Source: Schlegelella_A sp036496385 (lineage in GTDB: Bacteria > Pseudomonadota > Gammaproteobacteria > Burkholderiales > Burkholderiaceae_C). Taken from it: 64,000 nucleotides of DNA. Location: assembly GCA_036496385.1 (NCBI GenBank), contig DASXLD010000071.1:1-64000 (forward strand). The letters are read 5' to 3'. Shown piece by piece: positions 9,088 through 17,806 of this stretch. The notes below the pieces were generated by a model, which had not been told where the DNA came from, made no database searches, and saw only the letters and a program-made list of their open reading frames with translations. The stretch's first letter is position 1. Each line of letters opens with the position of its first letter. The position numbers were made by a program, and so were the translations under genes.

Positions 9088-9540
9088 ATGAATGACGGGT
9101 GGGCCCGCCACGTCTCGGCGATCGCGATGCTCTGCGCCACGGCTGTTGCCCTGGCGCAGAACGGACCGCAGCACCTCGAGCAGATCCGGCTCACCGCCGG
9201 CATCCACGTCATCAAGGCCGAGCTCGCGACGACGCCCGAGCAGCGCGAGATCGGGCTGATGAATCGCCCGTCGATGGAAGCCAACGACGGCATGCTGTTC
9301 GTCTTCGAGCGCCCGGGCCAGCAGTGCTTCTGGATGAAGAACACGCTGATCCCGCTCTCGGTCGCGTTCCTCGCCGACGACGGCAGCGTCGTCAACGTCG
9401 ACGACATGGCACCGCAGACGTTCGATGGTCACTGCTCGACCGCGCCGGTGCGCTTCGTTCTCGAGATGAACGTGGGCTGGTTCGCGAAGCGCGGCGTCAA
9501 GCCGGGCTTCAAGCTGCGCGGCGCTCCGTTCGCGCACTGA
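9088..9540 (+). CDS. DUF192 family exported protein
   Basis: A 150-residue protein with an N-terminal hydrophobic leader ending near VALAQ, followed by a DUF192 (COG1430) domain. The typical blocks LATTPEQREIGLMNRPSM, GMLFVFE and CFWMKNTLIPLSVAFL are present. The biochemical function of this family is unknown. The gene is divergent from icd and convergent with sodB. Confidence 0.88.
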   Translation: MNDGWARHVSAIAMLCATAVALAQNGPQHLEQIRLTAGIHVIKAELATTPEQREIGLMNRPSMEANDGMLFVFERPGQQCFWMKNTLIPLSVAFLADDGSVVNVDDMAPQTFDGHCSTAPVRFVLEMNVGWFAKRGVKPGFKLRGAPFAH

Positions 9541-9542
9541 TC

Positions 9543-9567
9543 CCGGGCCGCCGGATCGGCAGCCCGG
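9543..9567. terminator. Hairpin between convergent DUF192 gene and sodB
   Basis: Arms CCGGGC/GCCCGG enclose a second stem GCCG/CGGC with a GAT loop and one mismatched C-A pair, giving about 10 bp of GC-rich stem. It fills the 39-base gap between the two stop codons. No T-tract follows on either strand, so termination efficiency is uncertain. Confidence 0.4.
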
Positions 9568-9579
9568 AAAGCCGTTCGG

Positions 9580-10164
9580 TCACGACCCGAAGTTCTTGGC
9601 GGCGAAGTCCCAGTTGGCGAGCGAGTTGACGAAGGTCTCGGCCCACTTCGGCCGCTGGTTGCGGTAGTCGATGTAGTAGGCATGCTCCCAGACGTCGATC
9701 GTCAGGAGCGCGGTGTCGCCGGTCGTCAGCGGCGTTCCCGCGGCGCCCATGTTGACGATGTCGACACTGCCGTCGGCCTTCTTCACGAGCCAGGTCCAGC
9801 CCGAACCGAAGTTGCCCACCGCGCTCTTCGCGAACGCGTCCTTGAAGGCTTGAATTCCGCCCCATTTGGCCTTGATCTTCTCGCCGAGCGTGCCCTTCGG
9901 CTCGCCGCCACCGCCGGGCTTCATGCAGCTCCAGAAGAAGGTGTGGTTCCAGATCTGCGCCGCGTTGTTGTAGATGCCGCCGGTCGCCTTCTTGACGATG
10001 TCCTCGAGCGCCATCGACTCGAACTCGGTGCCCTTTTGCAGGTTGTTGAGGTTGTCGACGTACGCCTTGTGGTGCTTGCCGTGGTGGTACTCCAGCGTCT
10101 CCTTGCTGACGTGCGGCGCGAGCGCGTCGATCGGGTATGGAAGGGGGGGGAGCGTGTGTTCCAT
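9580..10164 (-). CDS. sodB: Superoxide dismutase, Fe type
   Basis: Cytoplasmic enzyme that dismutates superoxide. The 194 residues show the metal ligands in context: His in YHHGKHHKAYVDNLN, His in WNHTFFW, and Asp/His in DVWEHAYY. The pattern AQIWNHTFFWSCMKP and the overall length fit the Fe form rather than the Mn form. The stop is 39 bases from the convergent DUF192 gene. Confidence 0.95.
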   Translation of the reverse strand: MEHTLPPLPYPIDALAPHVSKETLEYHHGKHHKAYVDNLNNLQKGTEFESMALEDIVKKATGGIYNNAAQIWNHTFFWSCMKPGGGGEPKGTLGEKIKAKWGGIQAFKDAFAKSAVGNFGSGWTWLVKKADGSVDIVNMGAAGTPLTTGDTALLTIDVWEHAYYIDYRNQRPKWAETFVNSLANWDFAAKNFGS

Positions 10165-10199
10165 CGAGGTCCTCTTCGCGGGCTGTGAATCGTCGGACG

Positions 10200-10217
10200 A
10201 TTGTAGGCAGCTTGCCT
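10200..10217 (-). promoter_or_regulatory. Candidate sodB -10 box with overlapping inverted repeat
   Basis: On the minus strand TACAAT (reverse of 10200-10205) lies about 36 bases before the sodB ATG. Immediately upstream is the perfect short palindrome AGGCA-GCT-TGCCT (10205-10217), sharing one base with the hexamer. This could be an operator, but no -35 box is convincing. Confidence 0.3.
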
Positions 10218-10237
10218 GCGTGACGCGGCGAGAAGGG

Positions 10238-11554
10238 TCAGCGCGGCGCCGGCGCCGGCGCGGTCGAACACACGGTCAGCTCGGCGCTGCCGTCGGCGAG
10301 GCGAGCCGACACGACGACACCGGGCACGAGAGCTGCCACGCTAGTGACCGGCCGGCCGTCGCGCTCGGCGAGGAGGGCGTAGCCACGCGCGAGAACTTGC
10401 TGCGGATCGAGCACGTGCAAACGCACCGCCACGGCCTCGATCCGCGATGCGATTCGCGCCCGCGCGATGTCGATCGCGTGGCCGAGGCGCGCTGCGATGG
10501 CATCCGCGTGCACCCGCCCGCCGGCGAGGGCACGCAGCGGCGCGGCCGCGAGTCGCTGCTCGAGCAGGTCGAGGACGTGAGCTCGGCGCGCGAGCACCTC
10601 CGCGGGCCGGGCGAGACGCAGCGCCAGGTGGTCGATCCGCTGCGCTTCGGTCTCGACGGCTGTCCGGGTGCGGCGGACGATGGCGAGCTCGAGATCGCGC
10701 AGCAGCTGCAGCTGCCCCGAGGTGGCCGGAGCGACGAGCTCGGCCGCCGCCGTGGGTGTCGGCGCGCGGAGATCGGCGGCCAGATCGGCGAGCGTCACGT
10801 CGGTCTCATGGCCGACCCCGGTCACGACGGGCAGCGCGGCGGCGTGGACGGCACGCGCGACGCGTTCGTCGTTGAACGCCCACAGGTCCTCGAGCGAGCC
10901 GCCGCCGCGACAGAGGACGAGCACGTCGACCTCGCGACGCCCGTCGGCGAGGCCGATCGCCGCGGACAGCGCCGCCGGCGCATCGCTGCCCTGCACGGCG
11001 CTCGGATAGACGACGACCCGCACATGCGGCGAGCGGCGCGCAAGGGTCGTCGCGACGTCGTGGAGCGCGGCGCCGGCGAGCGACGTCACGATGCCGATCG
11101 CGCGCGGATACAGGGGCAGCGGCCGCTTCATCGCAGCGTCGAACAAGCCTTCCGACTCGAGGCGTGCACGCAGCCGCAGGAAACGCTCGTACAGCGCACC
11201 GGCGCCGGCCGCACGCATCGCCTCGGCAATGAACTGCAGCTCGCCGCGCGGCCCGTAGACGCCGAGTCGGCCACGTAGCTCGACACGCTGACCGTCGGCG
11301 GGAGCGAAGTCGAGCAGCGACGCGGCGCGGCGAAACATCGCACAGCGAAGCGACGCGGACCCGCTCGAGTCCTTCAGGGTGAAGTAGCAATGGCCGCTCG
11401 CCGCGCGCGCAAAGCCGCCGATCTCGCCGCTCACGGTGCATGCCGGGAAGCCCTCTTCGAGCAACGCAGCGACGGCTTCGACCAGCGCGCCGACGGTCCA
11501 GACGCGTGCCCAAGGACGACCGCCTGACGCCTCACCCATCGCTCGAGCGGCCAT
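10238..11554 (-). CDS. xseA: Exodeoxyribonuclease VII large subunit
   Basis: Large catalytic subunit of exonuclease VII, a nuclease that degrades single-stranded DNA bidirectionally. The N-terminus has the OB-fold region VSGEIGGFARAASGHCYFTLKD. It is followed by the conserved catalytic block with GVGHETDVTLADLAADLRAPTPTAAAE, and a long coiled-coil stretch with Arg/Leu heptads. Length is 438 residues. A second in-frame ATG (MGEASGG) six codons in may be the true start. The small subunit xseB is not in this window. Confidence 0.95.
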   Translation of the reverse strand: MAARAMGEASGGRPWARVWTVGALVEAVAALLEEGFPACTVSGEIGGFARAASGHCYFTLKDSSGSASLRCAMFRRAASLLDFAPADGQRVELRGRLGVYGPRGELQFIAEAMRAAGAGALYERFLRLRARLESEGLFDAAMKRPLPLYPRAIGIVTSLAGAALHDVATTLARRSPHVRVVVYPSAVQGSDAPAALSAAIGLADGRREVDVLVLCRGGGSLEDLWAFNDERVARAVHAAALPVVTGVGHETDVTLADLAADLRAPTPTAAAELVAPATSGQLQLLRDLELAIVRRTRTAVETEAQRIDHLALRLARPAEVLARRAHVLDLLEQRLAAAPLRALAGGRVHADAIAARLGHAIDIARARIASRIEAVAVRLHVLDPQQVLARGYALLAERDGRPVTSVAALVPGVVVSARLADGSAELTVCSTAPAPAPR

Positions 11555-11907
11555 CGGTGCGGGTCGACAACTCCACAGCCGCCCCGGTATTGGCGTTGCA
11601 GACCACTACTCGCGGTTTCGCCGCAGGAGCACTAGACAAGCCCTTGATGTAGAAGGCTTTTTTCATGCCTGTTTTTTGGGCATCAGAGGCAGGCCGGAGT
11701 CCCGGGGCGGAATTGAGCGGGTCGCGCGCTCGGTTGTCCACAAAGTTTTCCACCTGTCGGGAACCCCGCCCTTCAGCATCGTGGAAACGGCAGCGGCGTC
11801 CGGTATGTCACGCGCCCGGCGCGCGCGATTCGAAGCCGGTCGAGCGCACGCCATAATCCGCGCGATCCCTGCGGCATGGCCGCCTTCGCTCGACGGAAAG
11901 GGCCATA
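11555..11907. other. 353-base intergenic region between xseA and exbB
   Basis: The DNA is less GC-rich than its surroundings. On the minus strand a 44-codon frame (11668 to 11534, starting MKKAFYIKG) runs into the xseA start. It could encode a leader peptide, but its codon use is unlike the neighbouring genes. On the plus strand two DnaA-box-like 9-mers, TTGTCCACA (11734-11742) and TTTTCCACC (11746-11754), lie 3 bases apart. A run of T-rich sequence surrounds 11660-11690. I see no clear promoter. Confidence 0.45.
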
Positions 11908-12540
11908 TTGCTTTCGATCATACAAGCCGCGGGTTGGCCGATCTGGCCGCTGCTCATCTGCTCGATCGCTGCCCTGGCACTGGTCATCGAACGTTTCTCG
12001 AGTCTGCGAATCGCGCGGATCGCGCCGACCCGGCTGCTCGACGAAGTGATCTCCGTGACCCGCGCGCACCTTCCGTCACCCGAGGTCGTCAACAAGCTGC
12101 ACGAGAACTCGGTGCTCGGCACCGTCCTCTCGGCGGGGCTGCGCGCCGTGATTGCCGAGCCGCGCATCACGGAAGCAGGCCTGCGCGCGGCATTCGAGTC
12201 GGCCGGACGCGCCGCCGTCCACCGCATGGAACGCTACCTGAACACGCTCGGCACGATCGCCTCGGCAGCGCCTCTCCTCGGCCTGATGGGCACCGTGATC
12301 GGCATGATCGAGATCTTCGGCTCGCAAGCGCCGTCCGGTGGCAACAACCCGGCGTTGCTCGCCCATGGCATCTCGGTCGCGCTCTACAACACCGCGTTCG
12401 GTCTCATGATCGCGATCCCGACGCTGATGTTCTATCGCTACTTCCGCGGCCTGGTCGATGCCTACACGCTCGAGATGGAGCAAGCCTCCGACCGGCTGGT
12501 GCCGCATCTGATGCGCTTCGCGGTGCCTCGCAGCAGCTGA
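11908..12540 (+). CDS. exbB: ExbB/TolQ-family proton channel protein
   Basis: Inner-membrane component of a TonB/Tol-type energy transducer. The 210 residues have three hydrophobic segments (about 8-26, 110-135 and 150-175). The family signature LNTLGTIASAAPLLGLMGTVIGMI is followed by HGISVALYNTAFGLMIAIPTL. The start is TTG, preceded by GGAAAG at good spacing; no ATG fits. It is followed 5 bases later by exbD, and then by lpxK, an arrangement common in Betaproteobacteria. It is distinct from the second exbB at 18659. Confidence 0.93.
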   Translation: MLSIIQAAGWPIWPLLICSIAALALVIERFSSLRIARIAPTRLLDEVISVTRAHLPSPEVVNKLHENSVLGTVLSAGLRAVIAEPRITEAGLRAAFESAGRAAVHRMERYLNTLGTIASAAPLLGLMGTVIGMIEIFGSQAPSGGNNPALLAHGISVALYNTAFGLMIAIPTLMFYRYFRGLVDAYTLEMEQASDRLVPHLMRFAVPRSS

Positions 12541-12545
12541 TCGCC

Positions 12546-12977
12546 ATGGCGCTCAACTTCCGGGGCCAGCGACCCGACGAACCCGAGATCAACCTGATCC
12601 CGTTCATCGACGTCCTGCTCGTCATCCTCATCTTCCTGATGCTGTCGACGACGTACTCGAAGTTCACCGAGTTGCAGATCACCCTGCCCGTAGCCGATGC
12701 CGACCAGGCGCGCGACCGTCCGAAGGAGATCATCGTCGCGGTCGCGGCCGACGGCCGCTATGCCGTCAACAAGAAACCGGTCGACGGTCGCAGCGTCGAG
12801 ATCCTCACCGCCGAGCTCAGCGCCGCCGCCGCCGGCAATCCCGACATGGTGCTGATCGTCTCCGCCGACGCCACCGTTGCGCACCAGAGCGTCATCAACG
12901 TCATGGATGCGGCGCGGCGCGCCGGCGTCGCCAAGCTCACCTTCGCGACGCAGTCGTCGGCCGGCGCCGCGCGCTGA
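12546..12977 (+). CDS. exbD: ExbD/TolR-family transport protein
   Basis: A 143-residue partner of ExbB with one N-terminal membrane helix containing the essential aspartate (NLIPFIDVLLVILIFLM) and a periplasmic C-terminal domain. It couples proton flow to TonB or a related transducer. It sits between exbB (5-base gap) and lpxK (6-base gap) in a tight operon, which probably includes the lipid A/KDO genes downstream. Confidence 0.94.
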   Translation: MALNFRGQRPDEPEINLIPFIDVLLVILIFLMLSTTYSKFTELQITLPVADADQARDRPKEIIVAVAADGRYAVNKKPVDGRSVEILTAELSAAAAGNPDMVLIVSADATVAHQSVINVMDAARRAGVAKLTFATQSSAGAAR

Positions 12978-12983
12978 TCCGGC

Positions 12984-14057
12984 ATGCCCTCGCCGGCCCG
13001 GGCGACCCTGCGCGAGCGCCTCACCGCGACGCTGCAGCGATGCTGGCAGGAGGACGGCGTCGCCAGCACACTGCTCTTGCCCGCCGCGTGGGGCTTCGAA
13101 GCGGCAGCCGGGCTTCGCCGCAAGCTCTTCGAGCGGGGAATTCGCGCCAGTGCGAAGCTGCCGGCGCCGGTCGTCGTCGTCGGCAACGTCCTGGTCGGCG
13201 GTGCCGGCAAGACGCCGACGGTGATCGCCGTCGTCGCGCTGCTCGTACGGCACGGCTACACGCCAGGCATCGTCTCGCGCGGCTATGGCCGCGTCGGTGA
13301 CGGCGTCGTGGTCGTCGACGTCGATGCGAGCCCGGATCAGGTCGGCGACGAGCCGCTGCTGTTGCGACGCCGCTCCGGCGTCCCGGTCGTCGTCGGCGCA
13401 GACCGCGTCGCCGCGGGCCACGCGTTGCTGCGCGCGCACCCTCGTGTCGACGTCGTCGTCAGCGATGACGGCCTGCAACATCTCGCTCTCGAGCGCGACG
13501 TCGAGATCCTCGTCTTCGACGAGCGCGGCGCCGGCAACGGCCGCCTCCTTCCAGCCGGGCCGCTGCGCGAACGGCTGCCGCGCGCCCTGACAGCGAGCCA
13601 GCTCGTCGTCTACAACGCCGACACGCCGACGACTCTGCTGCCCGGCCACGTCGCGCACCGCGACCTCGCCGGCGTCATGCCGCTTGCCGACTGGTGGGCG
13701 GGCGCCTCGCCGGACCGCGCGGCGATGGCGACATTGCGCGGCCGTGCGATCGTCGCCGTCGCCGGAATCGCGCGGCCCGGGCGGTTCTTCGCGATGTTGC
13801 GGGCGCACGGCCTCGAGATCGTCGAGCTGCCGCTCGGTGACCACGCCGGCTTCGAGGTGCTGCCGTGGCCGATCGGCACGACCGAAGTCGTCGTCACCGA
13901 GAAGGACGCGGTCAAGCTGGCGCCGACGCGCCCGCTAGGCGCCCGCGTCTGGGTCGCGCCCTTAGACTTCGCCCTGGACCCGGCGCTCGACGCTGCGCTG
14001 CTCGCGCTGCTGCCGCCACCGACCGCGAACCAACGGCATGGAAACACGGCTTCTTGA
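12984..14057 (+). CDS. lpxK: Tetraacyldisaccharide 4'-kinase
   Basis: Phosphorylates the 4' position of the lipid A precursor tetraacyldisaccharide-1-phosphate at the inner membrane. The 357 residues include the P-loop-like VVGNVLVGGAGKTPT (about 55-72), the SRGYG motif, the DDGLQH motif and the C-terminal VTEKDAVKL motif. All are family hallmarks. The 3' end overlaps the Trm112-like gene by 20 bases. Confidence 0.96.
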   Translation: MPSPARATLRERLTATLQRCWQEDGVASTLLLPAAWGFEAAAGLRRKLFERGIRASAKLPAPVVVVGNVLVGGAGKTPTVIAVVALLVRHGYTPGIVSRGYGRVGDGVVVVDVDASPDQVGDEPLLLRRRSGVPVVVGADRVAAGHALLRAHPRVDVVVSDDGLQHLALERDVEILVFDERGAGNGRLLPAGPLRERLPRALTASQLVVYNADTPTTLLPGHVAHRDLAGVMPLADWWAGASPDRAAMATLRGRAIVAVAGIARPGRFFAMLRAHGLEIVELPLGDHAGFEVLPWPIGTTEVVVTEKDAVKLAPTRPLGARVWVAPLDFALDPALDAALLALLPPPTANQRHGNTAS

Positions 14058-14253
14058 GTTGCTCGTTTGCCCGCTCTGCAAGGGGCCGCTGCAGCACTGG
14101 CGGCCGCCTCAGCACGCCCGTCAGGAGCTCGTCTGCACGGCCGATGGCCTGGCCTTCCCCGTCCGCGACGGCATTCCCGTGATGCTCGAGGGCGAGGCTC
14201 GTGCGCTCGGCCCCGAGACCGGACCGACGCCGCCGCCCGAGGCGCCGACCTGA
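14038..14253 (+). CDS. Trm112/YcaR-family small zinc-ribbon-like protein
   Basis: A 71-residue protein beginning METRLLELLVCPLCKGPL with a CPLC knuckle, and carrying the family block LVCTADGLAFPVRDGIPVML. Bacterial members of this UPF0434/Trm112 family are usually found between lpxK and kdsB, as here. The molecular role in bacteria is not established; related Trm112 proteins stabilise methyltransferases. The Pro-rich tail is probably disordered. Confidence 0.9.
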   Translation: METRLLELLVCPLCKGPLQHWRPPQHARQELVCTADGLAFPVRDGIPVMLEGEARALGPETGPTPPPEAPT

Positions 14254-14282
14254 CGCCGCCCGCGCCGTCGCCAAGCCCGGCC

Positions 14283-15050
14283 ATGCGATTCGTCGTCCTG
14301 ATCCCGGCCCGGCTGGCGTCGTCGCGGCTGCCGCGCAAGGCTCTCGCCGACATCGGCGGCGTGCCGATGATCGTCCACGTCGCCAGGCGCGCGGCAGCAT
14401 CGAAGGCGTCGCGCGTCGTCGTCGCTGCCGACGACGACGAGATCGTCGCCGCCTGCGGCGCGCACGGCATCGCTGCGCTGCTGACGTCGAAGGATCACGC
14501 CAGCGGCAGCGACCGCATCGCCGAAGCGAGCGCAACCCTGGGGCTCGCTGACGACGAGCTGGTCGTCAACGTCCAGGGCGACGAGCCGCTGATCGAGCCG
14601 GCGCTGATCGACGCCTGCGCCGAATTGCTCGCCGAGCGCGACGACTGCGTGATGAGCACGGCCGCGCACGCGATCGTCGACCGCGCCGACTTCGAGAACC
14701 CGAACATCGTCAAGGTCGTCGTCGACGCGCTCGGGCGCGCGCTCTACTTCTCGCGCGCACCGATTCCGTGGCCGCGCGAAGCGGCGACGTCGCAACTACG
14801 GTCGATGCCGACGGCGCCGCTGCGTCACGTCGGCCTGTACGCGTACCGAGCCGGCTTCCTGCGCCGCTTCCCGCGCCTTTCGGCGAGCCCGCTCGAGGAG
14901 ATCGAGCGCCTCGAACAGCTGCGCGTGCTCTGGCACGGCGAGCGGATCGCGGTCCACATCAGCGCCCTCGCGCCCGGCGTCGGTGTCGACACCGCGGACG
15001 ATCTCGAGCAAGCACGTCGACTCGTGGTCGGCGCTGCGGGTTTTGCCTGA
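14283..15050 (+). CDS. kdsB: 3-deoxy-manno-octulosonate cytidylyltransferase (CMP-KDO synthetase)
   Basis: Activates KDO with CTP for lipopolysaccharide core assembly. The 255-residue protein starts MRFVVLIPARLASSRLPRK, the nucleotide-binding signature, and contains VVNVQGDEPLI and YFSRAPIPWPR. I chose the ATG at the start of the conserved domain; the longer open frame upstream overlaps the Trm112-like gene and is not supported. It follows that gene by 29 bases in the lipid A/KDO operon. Confidence 0.95.
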   Translation: MRFVVLIPARLASSRLPRKALADIGGVPMIVHVARRAAASKASRVVVAADDDEIVAACGAHGIAALLTSKDHASGSDRIAEASATLGLADDELVVNVQGDEPLIEPALIDACAELLAERDDCVMSTAAHAIVDRADFENPNIVKVVVDALGRALYFSRAPIPWPREAATSQLRSMPTAPLRHVGLYAYRAGFLRRFPRLSASPLEEIERLEQLRVLWHGERIAVHISALAPGVGVDTADDLEQARRLVVGAAGFA

Positions 15051-15125
15051 GCGCACGCCGACAGCCACGCGGTCGACGCCGCCTATGATCTCTTTCAACC
15101 TTCGCCAGCACCGGGGCAAGACGCG

Positions 15126-15779
15126 ATGAGACTCATCCTGTTGGGAGCACCAGGCGCCGGCAAGGGCACGCAGGCGGCATACATCTGCAAGCGCTTCGGC
15201 ATCCCGCAGATCTCGACCGGCGACATGCTGCGCGCGGCGGTCAAGGCCGGCACGCCGCTCGGCCTGGCGGCGAAGAAGGTGATGGACTCGGGCTCGCTCG
15301 TCAGTGACGACATCATCCTCGGCCTTGTCCGCGAGCGGATCGCACAGCCGGACTGCGCCGCGGGCTTCCTGTTCGACGGCTTTCCGCGCACGATCGTCCA
15401 GGCCGACGCGTTGAAGACCGCCGGCGTCAAGCTCGACGTCGTGCTCGAGATCGACGTTCCCGATGCCGCGATCATCGAGCGGATGAGCGGCCGGCGCGTC
15501 CACGTCGCATCCGGCCGCACCTACCATGTCCGCTTCAATCCGCCGAAGGTCCCTGGAGCCGACGATGTCACCGGCGAACCGCTCATCCAGCGCATCGACG
15601 ACGAGGAGGAGACGGTCAGGAAGCGGCTCGCCGTTTACGCGGCGCAGACGCGGCCGCTGGTCGAGTACTACCAGCGCTGGGCGGCCTCCGGCGACCCCGC
15701 GGCGCCCGCCTACCGCAAGATCAGCGGCACCGGCGAAGTCGAGGAGATCACCGCGCGCGCGATGGCAGCGCTCGCCTGA
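15126..15779 (+). CDS. adk: Adenylate kinase
   Basis: Converts AMP plus ATP to two ADP. The 217 residues have the P-loop GAPGAGKGTQ at 7-16, the AMP-binding STGDML, the FDGFPRT motif and the long LID insertion (GRRVHVASGRTYHVRFNPPK). The LID lacks zinc-ligand cysteines. A plain single-domain enzyme of standard length. It is 75 bases after kdsB. Confidence 0.97.
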   Translation: MRLILLGAPGAGKGTQAAYICKRFGIPQISTGDMLRAAVKAGTPLGLAAKKVMDSGSLVSDDIILGLVRERIAQPDCAAGFLFDGFPRTIVQADALKTAGVKLDVVLEIDVPDAAIIERMSGRRVHVASGRTYHVRFNPPKVPGADDVTGEPLIQRIDDEEETVRKRLAVYAAQTRPLVEYYQRWAASGDPAAPAYRKISGTGEVEEITARAMAALA

Positions 15780-15790
15780 AGGAGCTTGAC

Positions 15791-16552
15791 ATGGACATCA
15801 CGAAGGGCAAGGTCTTCATCGTCACCGGCGGCGCGTCGGGCCTCGGCGAAGGTGCCGCGCGCATGCTCGCGGGGCACGGCGCGACGGTGGTCGTCGCCGA
15901 CTTGCAGGAGGATCGCGGCGCCAGCGTCGCGCGCGAGATCGGCGGCCGCTACGTGCGTTGCGACGTCAGCCAGGAGGCCGACGCGCAGCGCGCGGTCGCC
16001 GAGGCCACCGGTGCCGGCAAGCTGGTCGGCCTCGTCAACTGCGCCGGCGTCGGCCCGGCCTCGCGAACCGTCGGCCGTGACGGCCCGCATTCGCTCGCGC
16101 TGTTCACGAAGGTCGTGACGATCAACCTGATCGGAAGCTTCAACATGATCCGTCTCGCGGCCGAGGCGATGGGCCGAAACGAGCCCGAGCCGACGGGGGA
16201 GCGAGGCGTCATGATCTCGACCGCGAGCGTCGCCGCCTACGACGGCCAGGTCGGTCAGGCAGCCTATTCGGCGTCGAAGGGCGGCATCGTCGGCATGACC
16301 TTGCCGATCGCTCGCGACCTCGCCAAGACCGGAATTCGCAACATGACGATCGCGCCCGGCATCTTCGGCACGCCGATGCTCTTCACGATGCCGGTCGAGG
16401 TGCAGCAGGCGCTCGCCGCCAGCGTTCCCTTCCCGAGCCGCCTGGGCACGCCGGCGGACTTCGCCAAGCTCGTCCACCAGATCGTCACCAACGAGATGCT
16501 GAACGGCGAGGTCATCCGCCTCGACGGCGCGATCCGCATGGCGCCGAAGTAG
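15791..16552 (+). CDS. Short-chain dehydrogenase, 3-hydroxyacyl-CoA dehydrogenase-like
   Basis: A 253-residue SDR with the cofactor motif TGGASGLGEG near the N-terminus and the catalytic YSASKGG, with a preceding catalytic serine in MISTASVAA. Overall organisation (NCAGVGPASRT, IAPGIFGTPML, near-end GEVIRLDGAIRM) resembles type II 3-hydroxyacyl-CoA / 3-hydroxy-2-methylbutyryl-CoA dehydrogenases, which act in fatty acid or isoleucine breakdown. The substrate cannot be proven from sequence. An AAGGAG motif precedes the ATG. It follows adk by 11 bases. Confidence 0.85.
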   Translation: MDITKGKVFIVTGGASGLGEGAARMLAGHGATVVVADLQEDRGASVAREIGGRYVRCDVSQEADAQRAVAEATGAGKLVGLVNCAGVGPASRTVGRDGPHSLALFTKVVTINLIGSFNMIRLAAEAMGRNEPEPTGERGVMISTASVAAYDGQVGQAAYSASKGGIVGMTLPIARDLAKTGIRNMTIAPGIFGTPMLFTMPVEVQQALAASVPFPSRLGTPADFAKLVHQIVTNEMLNGEVIRLDGAIRMAPK

Positions 16553-16567
16553 CTGGCGCCCGCAGAT

Positions 16568-17806
16568 TCAGCCGTTTCTTCGCGCGTAGAGCGACCACAG
16601 GCGAGCGAGGTCCGCCGTCCCGTCGCTGCCCTGCACGGTCTTGAACGTCGTTTGCGCCTTCGCCTTGTCGCCGGCAGCGACTTGGGCGATGCCGAGGTGC
16701 AGCCTGGCGTCGTCGGGCCGTTTCAGGCTGCCCTTGGCGATGCCCTGCTGGATCAGCTGGACGCCCTTGGCTGCCTGGCCGCTGTAGACCAGGTTCATGC
16801 CGAGCGAGAGCAGCGCGTCGCCGGACTTGGCGGCCAGGGCCTCCTTCTCGTCGTCGGCACGCGACGCCGCCTGCTCGGCAAGCTTCTTGTCGACGAGAAC
16901 CTTCAGCCGCTTCGCCCGATCGGCCTGGGCGCCGGTGCTGAGGGCGCCGCTGGCGATGCCCTTGTCGATCACCTGCTTGCCTTCGCTCGGGAGGTCGGCC
17001 TGCAGGGCGAGCTGCGCCATCTCCATGAAGTCGGACGGCGCGGTCATGCCGCCGGTCGCGAGCGACAACCGATAAGCGTCGAGCGAGAGCCGGTCGGAGA
17101 AGTTGGGCTTGCGCTGCATCCGGCTCAGCAGGTCCGCCCAGTACTCCTTCTTCGGGTAGTACGTGACGAGCCTTTCCATCGCGTAGACGTACGCATTGTT
17201 GTCGCCCTGCTTCGAGGCGGCGTTGAGAAGCAGCTTCAGGCGATCCTCGCCCGGCGTCGCGCCGGCGCGCTCGGTGGCCTGGATCTCGACCATCAGCTCC
17301 CTGGTCGCACCGGCGAAGTCGCCGCTCAGGTACTGGCTCTGGATCAGCATCGTGCGGACCGCGCCGCTGGTCCCCCCTTCGCGCAGATAGCGCTGACTCC
17401 ACTGCATCGACTTGGCGTACTGCTGCGACCGGTAGTAGCTGACGGCAATCGACTCGATCATGCGCAGCTTGTCGGCCGCCGGGATGCGGCCGGAGTTGCC
17501 GAGCGCGTCGAACGAACGCGCCGCCGCGTCGGCATCACCGGCGCCCGACGCGGCGGCAAGACGCATGCGCTCGATCAGGTACGTTTCGTTGGCGTTGCGC
17601 GCGCCCACAGCCTCGGCGTCGCGCACCTTGGCGAGGGCCTCGCGGTAGTGGCCGCTCTTGATGAGCTCCTGCGCCGCCTGCAGGGGCTTGCCGATCTCGG
17701 GACGAACCGTCTCCTGCGCGATCGACACCGCCCCGACGGCGACGGCGGCTGCGAACAACGCCGCCTTCGCCACGGCACGCCAGCGCCTACTTGACGAACT
17801 GTTCAT
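16568..17806 (-). CDS. TPR-like protein of the TonB module
   Basis: A 412-residue protein with an N-terminal signal peptide (hydrophobic segment ending VSIAQE) and many short helical repeats, including SGHYREALAKVRDAEAVGARN and DARLHLGIAQVAAGDKAKA near the end. I recognise no enzymatic motif. Its first 20 bases overlap the second exbD, and it closes the tonB-exbB-exbD-exbD cluster, an association seen in other proteobacteria where a TPR protein ends the TonB operon. A periplasmic scaffold role in TonB-dependent transport is inferred. The upstream in-frame extension lies inside exbD and is not used. Confidence 0.82.
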   Translation of the reverse strand: MNSSSSRRWRAVAKAALFAAAVAVGAVSIAQETVRPEIGKPLQAAQELIKSGHYREALAKVRDAEAVGARNANETYLIERMRLAAASGAGDADAAARSFDALGNSGRIPAADKLRMIESIAVSYYRSQQYAKSMQWSQRYLREGGTSGAVRTMLIQSQYLSGDFAGATRELMVEIQATERAGATPGEDRLKLLLNAASKQGDNNAYVYAMERLVTYYPKKEYWADLLSRMQRKPNFSDRLSLDAYRLSLATGGMTAPSDFMEMAQLALQADLPSEGKQVIDKGIASGALSTGAQADRAKRLKVLVDKKLAEQAASRADDEKEALAAKSGDALLSLGMNLVYSGQAAKGVQLIQQGIAKGSLKRPDDARLHLGIAQVAAGDKAKAQTTFKTVQGSDGTADLARLWSLYARRNG

